Below the pieces are notes generated by a model, which saw nothing but the letters and a program-made list of their open reading frames with translations, was not told the DNA's origin and searched no databases. A DNA stretch of 64,000 nucleotides from Pontibacter litorisediminis (GTDB taxonomy: Bacteria > Bacteroidota > Bacteroidia > Cytophagales > Hymenobacteraceae), in NCBI RefSeq assembly GCF_029360645.1, contig NZ_JARDUA010000001.1, forward strand, positions 186,001 to 250,000, read 5' to 3'. The translations under genes were made by a program, and so were the position numbers. Numbering within the stretch: position 1 is the first letter of the stretch; each line of letters begins with the position of its first letter. Shown one piece after another: positions 8,616 through 17,748 of this stretch.

Positions 8616-11252
8616 ATGAACTCAGCTGAGATTAGACAAAAGTTTCTGGACTTCTTTGCTTCCAAACAGCACCAGATCGTGCCTTCTGCGCCCATTGTGG
8701 TGAAGGATGACCCAACCCTGATGTTTATCAACTCGGGCATGGCGCCCTTCAAAGACTACTTCCTGGGCAATAAGCCCGCGCCCTACAAGCGTGTGGCCGA
8801 TACGCAGAAGTGCCTCCGTGTGAGTGGCAAGCACAACGACCTGGAGGAGGTGGGCTACGATACCTACCACCATACCATGTTCGAGATGCTAGGCAACTGG
8901 TCGTTTGGCGACTATTTCAAGAAGGAGGCGCTGGAGTGGTCGTGGGAGTTGCTGACGCAAGTGTACCAACTGCCAAAGGACAGGCTGTACGTGTCGGTGT
9001 TTCAGGGCGATGGGTCGGAGAACTTGCCGATGGACCAGGAAGCCTTTGATATCTGGAAGACCATGATTGCCGAGGACCGTATCCTCATGGGCAACAAAAA
9101 AGATAACTTCTGGGAAATGGGCGACACCGGCCCCTGCGGCCCCTGCTCCGAGATCCACATCGACCTGCGCTCAGAGGAGGAACGCGCCAAAGTAGACGGC
9201 AAGTCGCTGGTGAACAACGACCACCCGCAGGTGGTGGAGATTTGGAACAACGTATTTATGGAGTTTAACCGCCTGGCTGATGGCTCGCTGGTGAAACTGC
9301 CTGCGCAGCATGTAGATACAGGCATGGGCTTCGAGCGTTTGTGCATGGCTATCCAGGGCAAGCAGTCGAACTATGATACGGACGTGTTCCAGCCGCTGAT
9401 CCAGTTTATTGCCAAAGAGGCTGGCGTGACTTATGGGCAGGACGAGAAAACGGACGTGGCCATTCGTGTGATCGCTGACCATATCCGTGCCATTTCCTTT
9501 ACCATTGCCGACGGGCAGCTGCCGTCGAACAACAAGGCCGGCTACGTGATCCGCCGCATTCTGCGCCGCGCGGTGCGTTACGGTTTTACATTCCTCGACT
9601 TCAAAAAGCCGTTCCTCTACAAGCTGACGGAGGTGCTGGCCGAGCAGACGGCTCATGTGTTCCCAGAGCTGAAGCAGCAGCTGGGCTTTGTGCAGCGCGT
9701 GATCGAGGAAGAGGAGAACGCTTTCCTGCGCACCCTGGAGAACGGCCTGAAAAGGCTGGACGCGCTGGAAGAAAGCTTTAAGCAGAACAATAATACGATC
9801 GACGGCAAAACCGCTTTCGAACTATACGATACCTTCGGGTTCCCGCTGGACCTGACGGCACTGATCGCCCGCGAGAAAGGGCTGAAAGTAGACGAGCAGG
9901 GTTTTGGCAAGGAGATGGAACAGCAGAAGAACCGTTCCCGCAACGCCTCCGCCACCGAGCAAAGCGACTGGGTGATCCTTCAGCCGGACGTGGTAAACGA
10001 GTTTGTGGGCTACGACTGCGATACCACTGACTCGCACATCGTGCGTTACCGCCAGGTGAAAGCCAAGAACAAGAGCGAGTATCACCTGGTGCTGGATAAA
10101 ACACCTTTTTACGCCGAAAGCGGCGGCCAGGTGGGCGACGTGGGTTACCTGGTGGCGGACGGCGAGCGCGTGGAGGTGCTGGATACGAAGAAAGAGAACG
10201 ACCTTATACTTCATATCACCAGCAAACTGCCGCAAAACGTAGAGGCTGGTTTTAGTGCGGAGATCGATGCGGAGCGTCGTAACATGATCCGTAAAAACCA
10301 TTCGGCTACGCACTTGCTGCACTCGGCTTTAAGAAAGGTTTTAGGCGACCACGTGCAGCAGCGCGGCTCGTTGGTAAATGAAAAGATCCTGCGCTTCGAC
10401 TTCTCACACTTTGCCAAGGTAGAAGATGCCGAACTGCGCGAAATTGAGCATATTGTGAACGAGCGCGTGCGCCAGGCTATTCCGCTGGATGAGCGCCGCA
10501 ACGTGCCGATTGACGAAGCCAAAAATATGGGCGCCACCGCCTTGTTCGGGGAGAAGTACGGCGATTTTGTGCGCGTGATCACGTTCGGCAGCGATTACTC
10601 CGTGGAGCTTTGCGGCGGTACGCACGTGCACAACACCGGCAACATCGGGTACTTCAAGATCATATCAGAAAGCTCGGTGGCTGCGGGAGTGCGCCGTATA
10701 GAGGCGATTACGGCCGATGCGGCAGAAGAGTATATGCAGCAGCAACTGAACGAGCTGAACGCGGTGCGCGAGGTGCTCAACACCCAGAGCAACGTGTCAG
10801 GCGCGGTGCAGAAAATGCAAGACGACCTGAAGGCGCTGCAGAAGCAGCTGGAGCAGTTTGAGTTGAAGCAATTGAGCAGCCTGAAAGATACATTAGTACA
10901 GAAGGCGCAGCCGTTGAACGGCATCAACCTGATTACGGAGCGGGTGGACCTGAGCTCTGCCGATTACCTGAAGAAGCTGGCTTTCGACATGCGTCAGGTG
11001 GTGGAGAACCTGGTGCTTGTATTAGCCGCCGAGATCGACGGCAAGCCTCAGATCGCGGTAATGCTGTCGGATAACCTGGTGCAGGACAAAAACTTTAACG
11101 CCAGCCAGCTTGTTCGTGAACTGGCCAAAGAGATCAAAGGCGGCGGCGGCGGCCAGCCATTCTATGCCACTGCCGGTGGCAAGGATGCAGCTGGCCTGGA
11201 TGCCGTGCCTGCCAAAGCAGTAGACCTGGTGAAATCAATTATTAACGGATAA
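8616..11252 (+). CDS. alaS: Alanine-tRNA ligase
   Basis: An 878-residue full-length AlaRS that charges tRNA-Ala and hydrolyses misacylated Ser/Gly-tRNA-Ala. The class II catalytic core occupies residues 1-~450, with [13 protein letters not shown], the [20 protein letters not shown] region and motif 3 GMGFERLCM. The editing domain carries the zinc motif HSATH and later CGGTH. The C-terminal DHHA1 domain contains a run of five glycines followed by QPFYATAGG. Length and motif order match the family. It is followed 66 bases later by gatB, so two translation genes sit together. Confidence 0.98.
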   Translation: MNSAEIRQKFLDFFASKQHQIVPSAPIVVKDDPTLMFINSGMAPFKDYFLGNKPAPYKRVADTQKCLRVSGKHNDLEEVGYDTYHHTMFEMLGNWSFGDYFKKEALEWSWELLTQVYQLPKDRLYVSVFQGDGSENLPMDQEAFDIWKTMIAEDRILMGNKKDNFWEMGDTGPCGPCSEIHIDLRSEEERAKVDGKSLVNNDHPQVVEIWNNVFMEFNRLADGSLVKLPAQHVDTGMGFERLCMAIQGKQSNYDTDVFQPLIQFIAKEAGVTYGQDEKTDVAIRVIADHIRAISFTIADGQLPSNNKAGYVIRRILRRAVRYGFTFLDFKKPFLYKLTEVLAEQTAHVFPELKQQLGFVQRVIEEEENAFLRTLENGLKRLDALEESFKQNNNTIDGKTAFELYDTFGFPLDLTALIAREKGLKVDEQGFGKEMEQQKNRSRNASATEQSDWVILQPDVVNEFVGYDCDTTDSHIVRYRQVKAKNKSEYHLVLDKTPFYAESGGQVGDVGYLVADGERVEVLDTKKENDLILHITSKLPQNVEAGFSAEIDAERRNMIRKNHSATHLLHSALRKVLGDHVQQRGSLVNEKILRFDFSHFAKVEDAELREIEHIVNERVRQAIPLDERRNVPIDEAKNMGATALFGEKYGDFVRVITFGSDYSVELCGGTHVHNTGNIGYFKIISESSVAAGVRRIEAITADAAEEYMQQQLNELNAVREVLNTQSNVSGAVQKMQDDLKALQKQLEQFELKQLSSLKDTLVQKAQPLNGINLITERVDLSSADYLKKLAFDMRQVVENLVLVLAAEIDGKPQIAVMLSDNLVQDKNFNASQLVRELAKEIKGGGGGQPFYATAGGKDAAGLDAVPAKAVDLVKSIING

Positions 11253-11318
11253 TGATTAATATTGAAGTAAGATCGGAGCCTTTCCGGTCATACTTCTTTT
11301 CTGTCTTTTCTTAAAGAA

Positions 11319-12776
11319 ATGGATAAAGCAATAAGAGATAAGTATCAAGCCATTATTGGTTTAGAGGTACACGCCCAGCTGCTCACTGCCAGCAAAGCCT
11401 ATTCCTCCGACTCCACAGAGTACGGCATGCTGCCCAACACCAACCTGAGCGAGATCACGTTGGGGCACCCTGGTACCTTGCCGCGCGTGAACAAGCGCGT
11501 AGTGGAGATGGCGGTAAAAATGGGCCTGGCGACGAACTGCGACATCACGAAGCACAACGTATATGCCCGCAAAAACTACTTTTACCCGGACCTTCCGAAG
11601 GGCTACCAGATCACGCAGGACAAAACCCCGATCTGTACGCACGGCCACATCCTGATCAAGGATGCTGCCGGGGAGGAAAAGAAGATAGGCATCACCCGCA
11701 TCCACATGGAGGAGGACGCCGGTAAATCGATGCACTTGCCAGGAGAGGTAGAGACGCTGGTGGACTTTAACCGCGCCGGCGTGCCGCTCATTGAGATCGT
11801 ATCGGAGCCGGACATCCGTGACTCGGAGGAGGCTTATAATTACCTGATCGAGATCAAACGCCTGGTGAAGTACCTGGAGATCTGCGACGGCAACATGGAA
11901 GAGGGCTCGCTGCGCTGCGATGCCAACATCTCGGTGATGCTGAAGGACTCGCCGCTGTGGGGTACCAAAGTGGAGGTGAAGAACATGAACTCCTTCCGTA
12001 ACGTGCAGCGCGCCATTGAGCACGAGATCGAGCGACAGATCATGGTGCTGGAGAATGGCGGCAAGGTAGACGGCGAAACCCGCAACTTCGACGCCAACAC
12101 AGGCACCACCACGGCCATGCGCTCGAAAGAAACGCTGAACGATTACCGCTACTTCCCGGAGCCGGACCTTCCGCCATTGGTAATTGAGCAGGAGTGGCTG
12201 GAGTCGGTGAAGGCAGCAATGCCCAGTCTGCCCCAGGAACTGTACAAGCGCTTTGTAAGCGAATTTGGCCTGCCGGAGTACGATGCGGCCGTGTTAACGG
12301 ATGCCAAAGAGATTGCTTTATACTTTGAGGAGCTGACGAACCACACGAAAAACTACAAGGCCGCATCTAACTGGATGATGGGACCTGTAAAATCATACCT
12401 GAACGAACTGCAACTGCACATAAAGGACTTCCCGTTGAAGCCGGAACAAATTGCGCAGGTGATCGCTTTGGTAGATGAGAACAAGGTAAGCCACTCGGTG
12501 GCAGCCAAAAAGATTTTCCCCTACATGCTGGAGCACCCGCAGTACACGGCTCAGCGCGTGGCCGAGGAGCAGAACCTGCTGCAGGAGTCAAACACGGATG
12601 AGTTGGCACAGATCGTGCAACAGGTGCTAACCGAGAACCCGGCGAAAGTAGAGGAGTATAAAGCCGGCAAACAGTCGCTGATCGGGATGTTCATGGGTGA
12701 GATCATGAAAAAGACCAAAGGCAAGGCCGACCCGAAAGTGACAAACCAGTTATTGAGAGAGAAACTAAACGCATAG
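11319..12776 (+). CDS. gatB: Asp-tRNA(Asn)/Glu-tRNA(Gln) amidotransferase subunit B
   Basis: A 485-residue GatB, the subunit that binds and phosphorylates misacylated tRNA in the GatCAB complex, giving Gln-tRNA-Gln or Asn-tRNA-Asn by the indirect route. The N-terminal cradle begins YQAIIGLEVHAQL. The signature LRCDANISV and the preceding DFNRAGVPLIEIVSEPD are complete. The C-terminal YqeY-like tail domain is intact (GKADPKVTNQLLREKL). gatA and gatC are not in the window. The next gene starts two bases after the stop, implying cotranscription. Confidence 0.97.
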   Translation: MDKAIRDKYQAIIGLEVHAQLLTASKAYSSDSTEYGMLPNTNLSEITLGHPGTLPRVNKRVVEMAVKMGLATNCDITKHNVYARKNYFYPDLPKGYQITQDKTPICTHGHILIKDAAGEEKKIGITRIHMEEDAGKSMHLPGEVETLVDFNRAGVPLIEIVSEPDIRDSEEAYNYLIEIKRLVKYLEICDGNMEEGSLRCDANISVMLKDSPLWGTKVEVKNMNSFRNVQRAIEHEIERQIMVLENGGKVDGETRNFDANTGTTTAMRSKETLNDYRYFPEPDLPPLVIEQEWLESVKAAMPSLPQELYKRFVSEFGLPEYDAAVLTDAKEIALYFEELTNHTKNYKAASNWMMGPVKSYLNELQLHIKDFPLKPEQIAQVIALVDENKVSHSVAAKKIFPYMLEHPQYTAQRVAEEQNLLQESNTDELAQIVQQVLTENPAKVEEYKAGKQSLIGMFMGEIMKKTKGKADPKVTNQLLREKLNA

Positions 12777-12778
12777 AC

Positions 12779-13912
12779 ATGCTGAAACTGAAATTCAAAA
12801 ATGTGCTTGTAGTAGCCTCGGCCGCTGCCATACTATCCAGCTGCCAGGGAAACAAGTCGGCCACCAACGGCGAGGACAGCTATACGATCAATGGGAAGCT
12901 AAACAACGCCACTCCTGGGCAGATCTACCTGTTTGAGCTAGGTAAGCAAAGCTTTGAACCACGCGATACGGCTGAGTTGAGCAGTGAAGGCACCTTTACT
13001 TTTGAAGGAACCGTGAAAGAGCCAACCTTCTACCGCATTGCGCTGGATCAGCAGAACGGCATGATGTTCGTTTTGGAAGAGGGAAAGATAAAGGTGGAGG
13101 CTGATGCCAAGGATATGAATGGCACGGCGAAGGTAGAAGGCTCGGAGCAGTCGCAGCTGTTTCTGCAGCTGAACAAACTGGTGAACGACACCCGCGCGCA
13201 GCAAGTGGAGCTGGAGCAGGCTTTTGCTAAGGCCATGCAGGAGGGGAACCAGGCAGAAGGCGAGCGCCTGCGCAACGAGTACTTTAAGCTGCAGGGGCAG
13301 ATAAAGGATTTCATTGCGCAACACCCGAAGTCCATCGTGTCGGCTTTCGGCACAGCTACGCTGGTAGACCCGGTGAATGATTTTGCCTTCGCCGACAGCA
13401 TGGCGTCGCTTTACAACCAGTACATCCCGAACTCGAAGTATACCGCGCTGGTAAACGAGCGCCTGCAGCCGCACCGCAGCACGGCCATTGGCCAGGTAGC
13501 ACCAGATATCAAACTCCCTAGCCCAGACGGCACTACAAAGTCCTTGTCTTCGCTGCGAGGCAAGTATGTGCTGATCGACTTCTGGGCCAGCTGGTGCGGA
13601 CCGTGCCGTAAAGAGAACCCGAATGTGGTGAAGATGTATAACAGGTTGAAAGACAAAGGTACAGGTTTTGAGATCTTCGGTGTGTCGCTGGACCAGTCGG
13701 AGGAGAAGTGGCTGGCTGCCATTGAGAAAGACAAGCTTACGTGGCCGCAGGTATCAGACCTGAAAGGTTGGGAGAGCAGCGCGGCGCAGCTCTACAATGT
13801 GACGGCCATCCCGCAGACAGTGCTGCTCGATCCGGAAGGAAAGATCGTGGCCAAAGGGCTGAGAGGAGAGGAACTGGAGCAGAAGCTGGAGTCTTTGCTG
13901 AGCCAGAACTAA
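12779..13912 (+). CDS. Thioredoxin-like lipoprotein with DUF4369-type N-terminal domain
   Basis: A 377-residue periplasmic, membrane-anchored thiol-disulfide protein. A lipoprotein signal precedes Cys22 (AAAILSSC). Residues ~30-130 resemble the DUF4369 domain of Bacteroidota (YTINGKLNNATPGQIYLFE). A helical stretch follows, then a TlpA/ResA-type thioredoxin domain from ~235 with WASWCGPCRKENP as the redox centre (CGPC) and the cis-proline region AIPQTVLLD. It would reduce or exchange disulfides of exported proteins. It is cotranscribed with gatB (two-base gap) and ends at a strong terminator. Confidence 0.93.
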   Translation: MLKLKFKNVLVVASAAAILSSCQGNKSATNGEDSYTINGKLNNATPGQIYLFELGKQSFEPRDTAELSSEGTFTFEGTVKEPTFYRIALDQQNGMMFVLEEGKIKVEADAKDMNGTAKVEGSEQSQLFLQLNKLVNDTRAQQVELEQAFAKAMQEGNQAEGERLRNEYFKLQGQIKDFIAQHPKSIVSAFGTATLVDPVNDFAFADSMASLYNQYIPNSKYTALVNERLQPHRSTAIGQVAPDIKLPSPDGTTKSLSSLRGKYVLIDFWASWCGPCRKENPNVVKMYNRLKDKGTGFEIFGVSLDQSEEKWLAAIEKDKLTWPQVSDLKGWESSAAQLYNVTAIPQTVLLDPEGKIVAKGLRGEELEQKLESLLSQN

Positions 13913-13934
13913 GGCTTTAGCCCATACTGAAAGT

Positions 13935-13978
13935 ATAAAAAAGGCGGCCCTTCAATGTATGAAGGGCCGCCTTTTTTG
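13935..13978. terminator. Bidirectional intrinsic terminator
   Basis: A 14-bp perfect stem (arms 13941-13954 and 13960-13973) with a 5-base loop and A- and T-rich flanks. It serves the thioredoxin lipoprotein gene on + and the 14007-14666 gene on -. Confidence 0.9.
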
Positions 13979-14006
13979 TTTGCTGCTATTTAATGATTAA
14001 GCGACG

Positions 14007-14666
14007 CTACAGGTTAAATGTTTTCTGCAGCGCTCCCCACAGGTGCTTTTTGTGCTCCACGTTTTGTTCCAGCATGCTGAGTGCCTGGGAAAAAACCACC
14101 GGCACTTTGCCTACCGTCACTGGGTTGTATAACGTGAATTTCTCGTGCGGCAGCGCTGTCTCGATGCGGCTGGCAAAACTGATGATGTAGTTTACCTGCA
14201 ACTCCTTCTGCAGCTCCTCGAATAGCGCCAACTCCCCGGAGATATTATTCACGTAGGCCACATCCGCAGGCATCAGGCCAATGGCAGACAGGATCTTCTG
14301 CAGGAATTGCAGCTGCGGCAGCTTTTCAAATTCGGCGGCAGGTAACGTAACCAGCACCACCACGCCTTTTTGGTTCTGCCCCATGATGGTGTACTTCTGC
14401 TTTTGCGGCACCGCCTCTTTTTTAGGGATCTTCGGCAGTTCGTGCACGTGCTGCTTGGCAGGCGCTGGCGCCACCGTTGGCTCTGGGGCGGCCACCGTAG
14501 CGGGCGACGTGGCATCCACTTCTGCTGTTGCCGGTTCTGTGGTGGCAGTTGTAGGCGCAGGGGTTACAGGCTCAGGCACGGCCACATCACCCTCCACTAA
14601 ATAGATGGTCTCTGGGATGAAGCTTTTGAGAAACTCGTTACTGATATCTGCCTGTAATCCTTTCAT
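14007..14666 (-). CDS. Uncharacterised protein, possible DNA polymerase III psi (HolD)-like
   Basis: A 219-residue protein in three parts: a short N-terminal peptide (ISNEFLKSFIPETIYLVEGD), a Pro/Ala/Thr-rich linker at about 28-85, and a globular domain at 92-219. The globular part has GVVVLVTLPAAEFEKLPQLQ then FLQKILSAIGLMPADVAYVN, and ends VFSQALSMLEQNVEHKKHLW. This order resembles E. coli HolD, whose N-terminal peptide binds the clamp loader and whose domain has a uracil-glycosylase-like fold. The likeness is my own reading and identity is low. It starts immediately after the stop of the thioesterase gene, so both are in one operon. Confidence 0.6.
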   Translation of the reverse strand: MKGLQADISNEFLKSFIPETIYLVEGDVAVPEPVTPAPTTATTEPATAEVDATSPATVAAPEPTVAPAPAKQHVHELPKIPKKEAVPQKQKYTIMGQNQKGVVVLVTLPAAEFEKLPQLQFLQKILSAIGLMPADVAYVNNISGELALFEELQKELQVNYIISFASRIETALPHEKFTLYNPVTVGKVPVVFSQALSMLEQNVEHKKHLWGALQKTFNL

Positions 14667-15206
14667 TTATACTTGTCCTTGGGCGTCTTCTTTGATATCG
14701 AATATAGAGCGAAGCTCGTTGGCCTCGCTTGGCTTCATGCGGCCAGCCAGCACCAGGCGCAGCTGACGGCGGCGAAGGGCCCCATCGTATAGTTTTACTT
14801 CTTCCTCTGTCTCAGGGATCGCCTCCGGCACGTCGATGGGATTGCCCAACTGGTCTACCGCCACAAAGGTGAAGAAGGCCTGGTTAGACATTACTTTCTT
14901 GCCGCTCGGGATGTCTTCGGCATACACGACAATGTGCACCTCCATAGAGGAGTTGAAGGCACGGGTCACTTTTGCCTCCAGCGTTACCACGTTGCCCAGC
15001 TTGATGCTCTCGGCAAACGAAACATTGTCTACCGAGGCAGTTACCACGATGCGGTTAGAGTGCTTCTGCGCCGCAATGGCCGATACAATGTCCATCCAAT
15101 GCATCATTTTGCCACCCATCAGGTTGTGCAGGGTGTTGGTGTCGTTTGGCAACACCAACTCCGTCATGATCACGTAGGAGTCAGATACTTTTTTTTGTTT
15201 ACGCAT
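14667..15206 (-). CDS. Hotdog-fold acyl-CoA thioesterase
   Basis: A 179-residue cytosolic thioesterase of the YciA/BACH type that cleaves acyl-CoA to free acid and CoA. The N-terminal segment TELVLPNDTNTLHNLMGGKMMHW carries the Asn/Asp active-site region and the hotdog helix; TASVDNVSFAESIKLGNVV is the matching second motif. A C-terminal extension of about 50 residues (RRRQLRLVLAGRMKPSEA) is usual in this branch. The ATG at the complement of 15204-15206 is preferred over an upstream GTG because conservation begins near it. It directly abuts the downstream gene with no gap. Confidence 0.92.
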   Translation of the reverse strand: MRKQKKVSDSYVIMTELVLPNDTNTLHNLMGGKMMHWMDIVSAIAAQKHSNRIVVTASVDNVSFAESIKLGNVVTLEAKVTRAFNSSMEVHIVVYAEDIPSGKKVMSNQAFFTFVAVDQLGNPIDVPEAIPETEEEVKLYDGALRRRQLRLVLAGRMKPSEANELRSIFDIKEDAQGQV

Positions 15207-15295
15207 TCCAGATTGTTGTATGATCGGGCAAAGATACGCCACGCGTGCGAAAGGATAAAATCTACTTGAGCAGAGGCAAAGTATAAACCAGTTGG

Positions 15296-15952
15296 CTACT
15301 CGCCACTCCAGCCGGAGCGGCCCAACAGGGGCACGAATTTAAAGTCGCTGAACTCCTCCTTGGTAAACTCATTTTCCTCGACCCGGGTGATGCGCAGCAT
15401 CTTCTGTGTTTTTTCATCGCCCACCGGTATCACCAGGATGCCGCCCACGTTTAGCTGGCGCAGCAACTCTTTTGGCACCACCGGCGCCCCGGCCGTCACG
15501 ATAATCTTGTCGTAAGGGGCATGAGCCGGCAGCCCCAGGGAGCCGTCGCCATGGAACGTGTGTGGCTTCAGCCCGTGCTTGCGGAAGAAGAGCCGCGCTT
15601 TTTCGTATAGGGGCCGGTTGTACTCAATGGTGTACACGTTTGGCGTAATCTGCAGCAGGATGGTACACTGGTAGCCGGAACCGGTGCCAATCTCCAGCAC
15701 TTTATCGGTGGACTTTAACTGCAGCAGCTCCGTTTGGAAAGCCACGGTGTAGGGTTGGGAAATGGTTTGCCCTTCGCCTATGGGGAAGGCTTTGTCCTGG
15801 TAGGCCTGCTCCAGAAAAGCCTTCTCGAAGAAGTAATGACGCGGTACAGTGTCAATGGCTGCCAGCACGCGCTCATCGCGAATGCCTTTGTCGCGTAGCT
15901 GTTTTACCAAAGCCCGGCGCATGCCTTTGTGCCTGTACGAGTCGGTTTGCAT
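15296..15952 (-). CDS. pcm: Protein-L-isoaspartate O-methyltransferase
   Basis: A 218-residue SAM-dependent enzyme that methylates isoaspartyl residues in aged proteins to start their repair. The N-terminal helix RRALVKQLRDKGIRDERVLAAI precedes the signature PIGEGQTISQPYTVAFQTELL. The SAM site is VLEIGTGSGYQCTILLQ. FHGDGSLGLPAHAPYDKIIVTAGA and the LNVGGILVIPVG strand complete the fold. Length matches the family. It lies 89 bases upstream of the thioesterase on the same strand. Confidence 0.96.
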   Translation of the reverse strand: MQTDSYRHKGMRRALVKQLRDKGIRDERVLAAIDTVPRHYFFEKAFLEQAYQDKAFPIGEGQTISQPYTVAFQTELLQLKSTDKVLEIGTGSGYQCTILLQITPNVYTIEYNRPLYEKARLFFRKHGLKPHTFHGDGSLGLPAHAPYDKIIVTAGAPVVPKELLRQLNVGGILVIPVGDEKTQKMLRITRVEENEFTKEEFSDFKFVPLLGRSGWSGE

Positions 15953-16194
15953 GATCTTGTAATCTAGAGGTCCTTATTGTAGCTGTACTGCCCTGCGCAA
16001 AGGCAGGTTTGCGAAAATAAGCAACCGGGGCCAATTATTCCCGGAATAAAAGCCTTTTATGTGTTTTATTTTGGAGTGCCTCTGCACCTAAGGCAGATTC
16101 CTGCTAATTTTGGCGAAACATTCTCTTGCCTATTTGCTTTATCTGAGGCTACGGAGAACGTACTTTATACTTTAAAGCATCAACACCAGAGACT

Positions 16195-16779
16195 ATGTTT
16201 ACAGGAATAATTGAGGCGCTGGGCCATGTAACGGATATTCAGCAGGACAACACCAACAAGCATTTTACCCTGACCAGCCCCTTTACGCAAGAGCTGAAGA
16301 TTGACCAGAGCGTGGCGCATAACGGTGTGTGCCTGACGGTGGTGAAGATAGAAGGAGACAAGTATACTGTAACCGCTATCGACGAAACGCTGCGCAAGAC
16401 CAACCTGAACCACCTGAAAGTAGGCGACCCGGTAAACCTGGAGCGTTGCATGGTGGCCAATGGCCGTTTCGACGGGCATGTGGTGCAGGGGCACGTAGAT
16501 CAGACGGGTACCTGTGAGGCGGTGGAAGATGAGCAGGGCAGCTGGGTCTTTACCTTCCGATATGACGCGAGCCGAGGCAACGTAACCGTGGAGAAAGGCT
16601 CTATCTGCGTGAACGGCATCAGCCTAACAGTGGTGAACTCAAAGGAAGATCGCTTTTCTGTAGCCATCATTCCCTATACTTATGAGCATACCAACCTGCA
16701 CACTGTAAAGCCTGGCGATACGGTAAACCTGGAGTTTGATATCATCGGGAAGTATGTGGCCAGGCTGCTGAATGAATAA
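16195..16779 (+). CDS. ribE: Riboflavin synthase alpha chain
   Basis: A 194-residue trimer-forming enzyme that dismutates two 6,7-dimethyl-8-ribityllumazines into riboflavin and a pyrimidine. Two tandem lumazine-binding barrels are visible: the first begins MFTGIIEALGHV and contains SVAHNGVCLTV, the second contains GHVDQTGT then GSICVNGISLTVV. The conserved start MFTGI fixes the ATG at 16195. I looked for an FMN riboswitch in the 240 bases upstream and saw none. An EncFtn-like gene follows 81 bases later on the same strand. Confidence 0.96.
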   Translation: MFTGIIEALGHVTDIQQDNTNKHFTLTSPFTQELKIDQSVAHNGVCLTVVKIEGDKYTVTAIDETLRKTNLNHLKVGDPVNLERCMVANGRFDGHVVQGHVDQTGTCEAVEDEQGSWVFTFRYDASRGNVTVEKGSICVNGISLTVVNSKEDRFSVAIIPYTYEHTNLHTVKPGDTVNLEFDIIGKYVARLLNE

Positions 16780-16860
16780 TTAGCGGGTAGCCCATGTGGT
16801 ACTCAACGCTGTAAAGGCAGCTGCGTTATACTTATAAGAAACAATAGATTCGATTTAGCG

Positions 16861-17166
16861 ATGCCTACAGAACAATACCACGAGCCGGCCCATGAGCTGC
16901 CTGAAGAAACGCGCACCTTCGCCCGCATGATTACCTCGGTGATAGAGGAGGCAGAGGCCATTAACTGGTACGAGCAGCGCATGTCCGTGGAAAAGGACGA
17001 GGTGGCCCGGGCCATCATGCAGAACGCGCAACATGAGGAGTTCAAGCATTTCGGGATGAACCTGGAGTTCCTGCTGCGTAAAAAGCCGGTGTGGCGCGAG
17101 ATGCTGAAAACGATCCTTTTCTCGGATGGGGATATTGTACAGAAAGGAGAGGAGGCAGAGGATTAG
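16861..17166 (+). CDS. Encapsulated ferritin-like protein (EncFtn family), no encapsulin nearby
   Basis: A 101-residue two-helix protein that closely follows the encapsulated ferritins, which oxidise Fe(II) as decamers. The first helix carries SVIEEAEAINWYEQR and the second QNAQHEEFKHFGMNLEFL. These align with Rhodospirillum rubrum EncFtn at a constant offset of two: Glu30, Glu60 and His63 equal its ferroxidase ligands E32, E62 and H65, Trp36 and Tyr37 equal W38 and Y39, and Glu29 and Glu32 equal the entry-site E31 and E34. The C-terminal tail is short and acidic without an obvious encapsulin-targeting peptide, and no encapsulin gene lies in the window. It follows ribE and precedes a convergent DoxX gene. 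Confidence 0.85.
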   Translation: MPTEQYHEPAHELPEETRTFARMITSVIEEAEAINWYEQRMSVEKDEVARAIMQNAQHEEFKHFGMNLEFLLRKKPVWREMLKTILFSDGDIVQKGEEAED

Positions 17167-17199
17167 GTGCGCATCCACTGCCTTTATACTTGTGATTGG

Positions 17200-17664
17200 C
17201 TAAAATTTCCGTTCCTGGTTGGCCATACTTTTGTCTACGCTTAGCTTGCCGGCACCACCTACCACCAAAGCCCAGGCCATGCCGATCACCAGCAGGTGGT
17301 ACTCATACCCTTCTCCGGCTTGGTTGCCACCCCAGTTCATGAAAAAACCGTTGGGCAGGTGCAGCGAAAGTACAATGCCTACAAAAAGGCCCAGCATGGC
17401 CAAGCCCCAGAAGCGAACCCAGAACCCAAGGATAAGGCAGATCGAACCGATGAACTCGATGATGATCACCAGCCAGCCCAGCCATCCCGGCAGGCCGGAT
17501 ACTTTTTCGAACGAGTCCATGAAGGCGGCGGCGCCATGACCGTTAAACCAGCCAAACAGCTTCTGAGCGCCGTGCGGCCAGATCACCAGCCCCAGCATCA
17601 CCCTAACGATCGTCAGACTCCAAGTGTCGGGGGTGGACAGTATCCTGTCTTTGAAGAATGTCAT
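17200..17664 (-). CDS. DoxX-family membrane protein
   Basis: A 154-residue inner-membrane protein with four predicted spans. Motifs of the DoxX/DoxD family are clear: LGLVIWPHGAQKLFGWFNGHG near the N-terminus and LILGFWVRFWGLAMLGLFVGI in the middle. Some DoxX proteins act in redox or terminal-oxidase-linked processes, but most, like this one, have no assigned role. It converges on the EncFtn-like gene with a 33-base gap. Confidence 0.9.
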   Translation of the reverse strand: MTFFKDRILSTPDTWSLTIVRVMLGLVIWPHGAQKLFGWFNGHGAAAFMDSFEKVSGLPGWLGWLVIIIEFIGSICLILGFWVRFWGLAMLGLFVGIVLSLHLPNGFFMNWGGNQAGEGYEYHLLVIGMAWALVVGGAGKLSVDKSMANQERKF

Positions 17665-17748
17665 ATCCTATACTTGTGTAGTGGATTATTTCACAGAGTA
17701 CGAAAGTTAAGGAATATGGGTAGGTTTAATCGTGGAGGGGGAGCTGCC

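Noticed and set aside
9171..9656. 161-residue frame opposite alaS
   Set aside because: It is the complement of a highly conserved coding region; the GC skew at third positions of alaS creates such long frames.
15953..16194. FMN riboswitch before riboflavin synthase
   Set aside because: The 240 bases upstream of ribE do not contain the conserved RFN blocks such as the GGGGCAGGG core.
16861..17166. Encapsulin cargo with a targeting peptide
   Set aside because: The last residues (GDIVQKGEEAED) are acidic and lack the hydrophobic-basic pattern of known targeting peptides.
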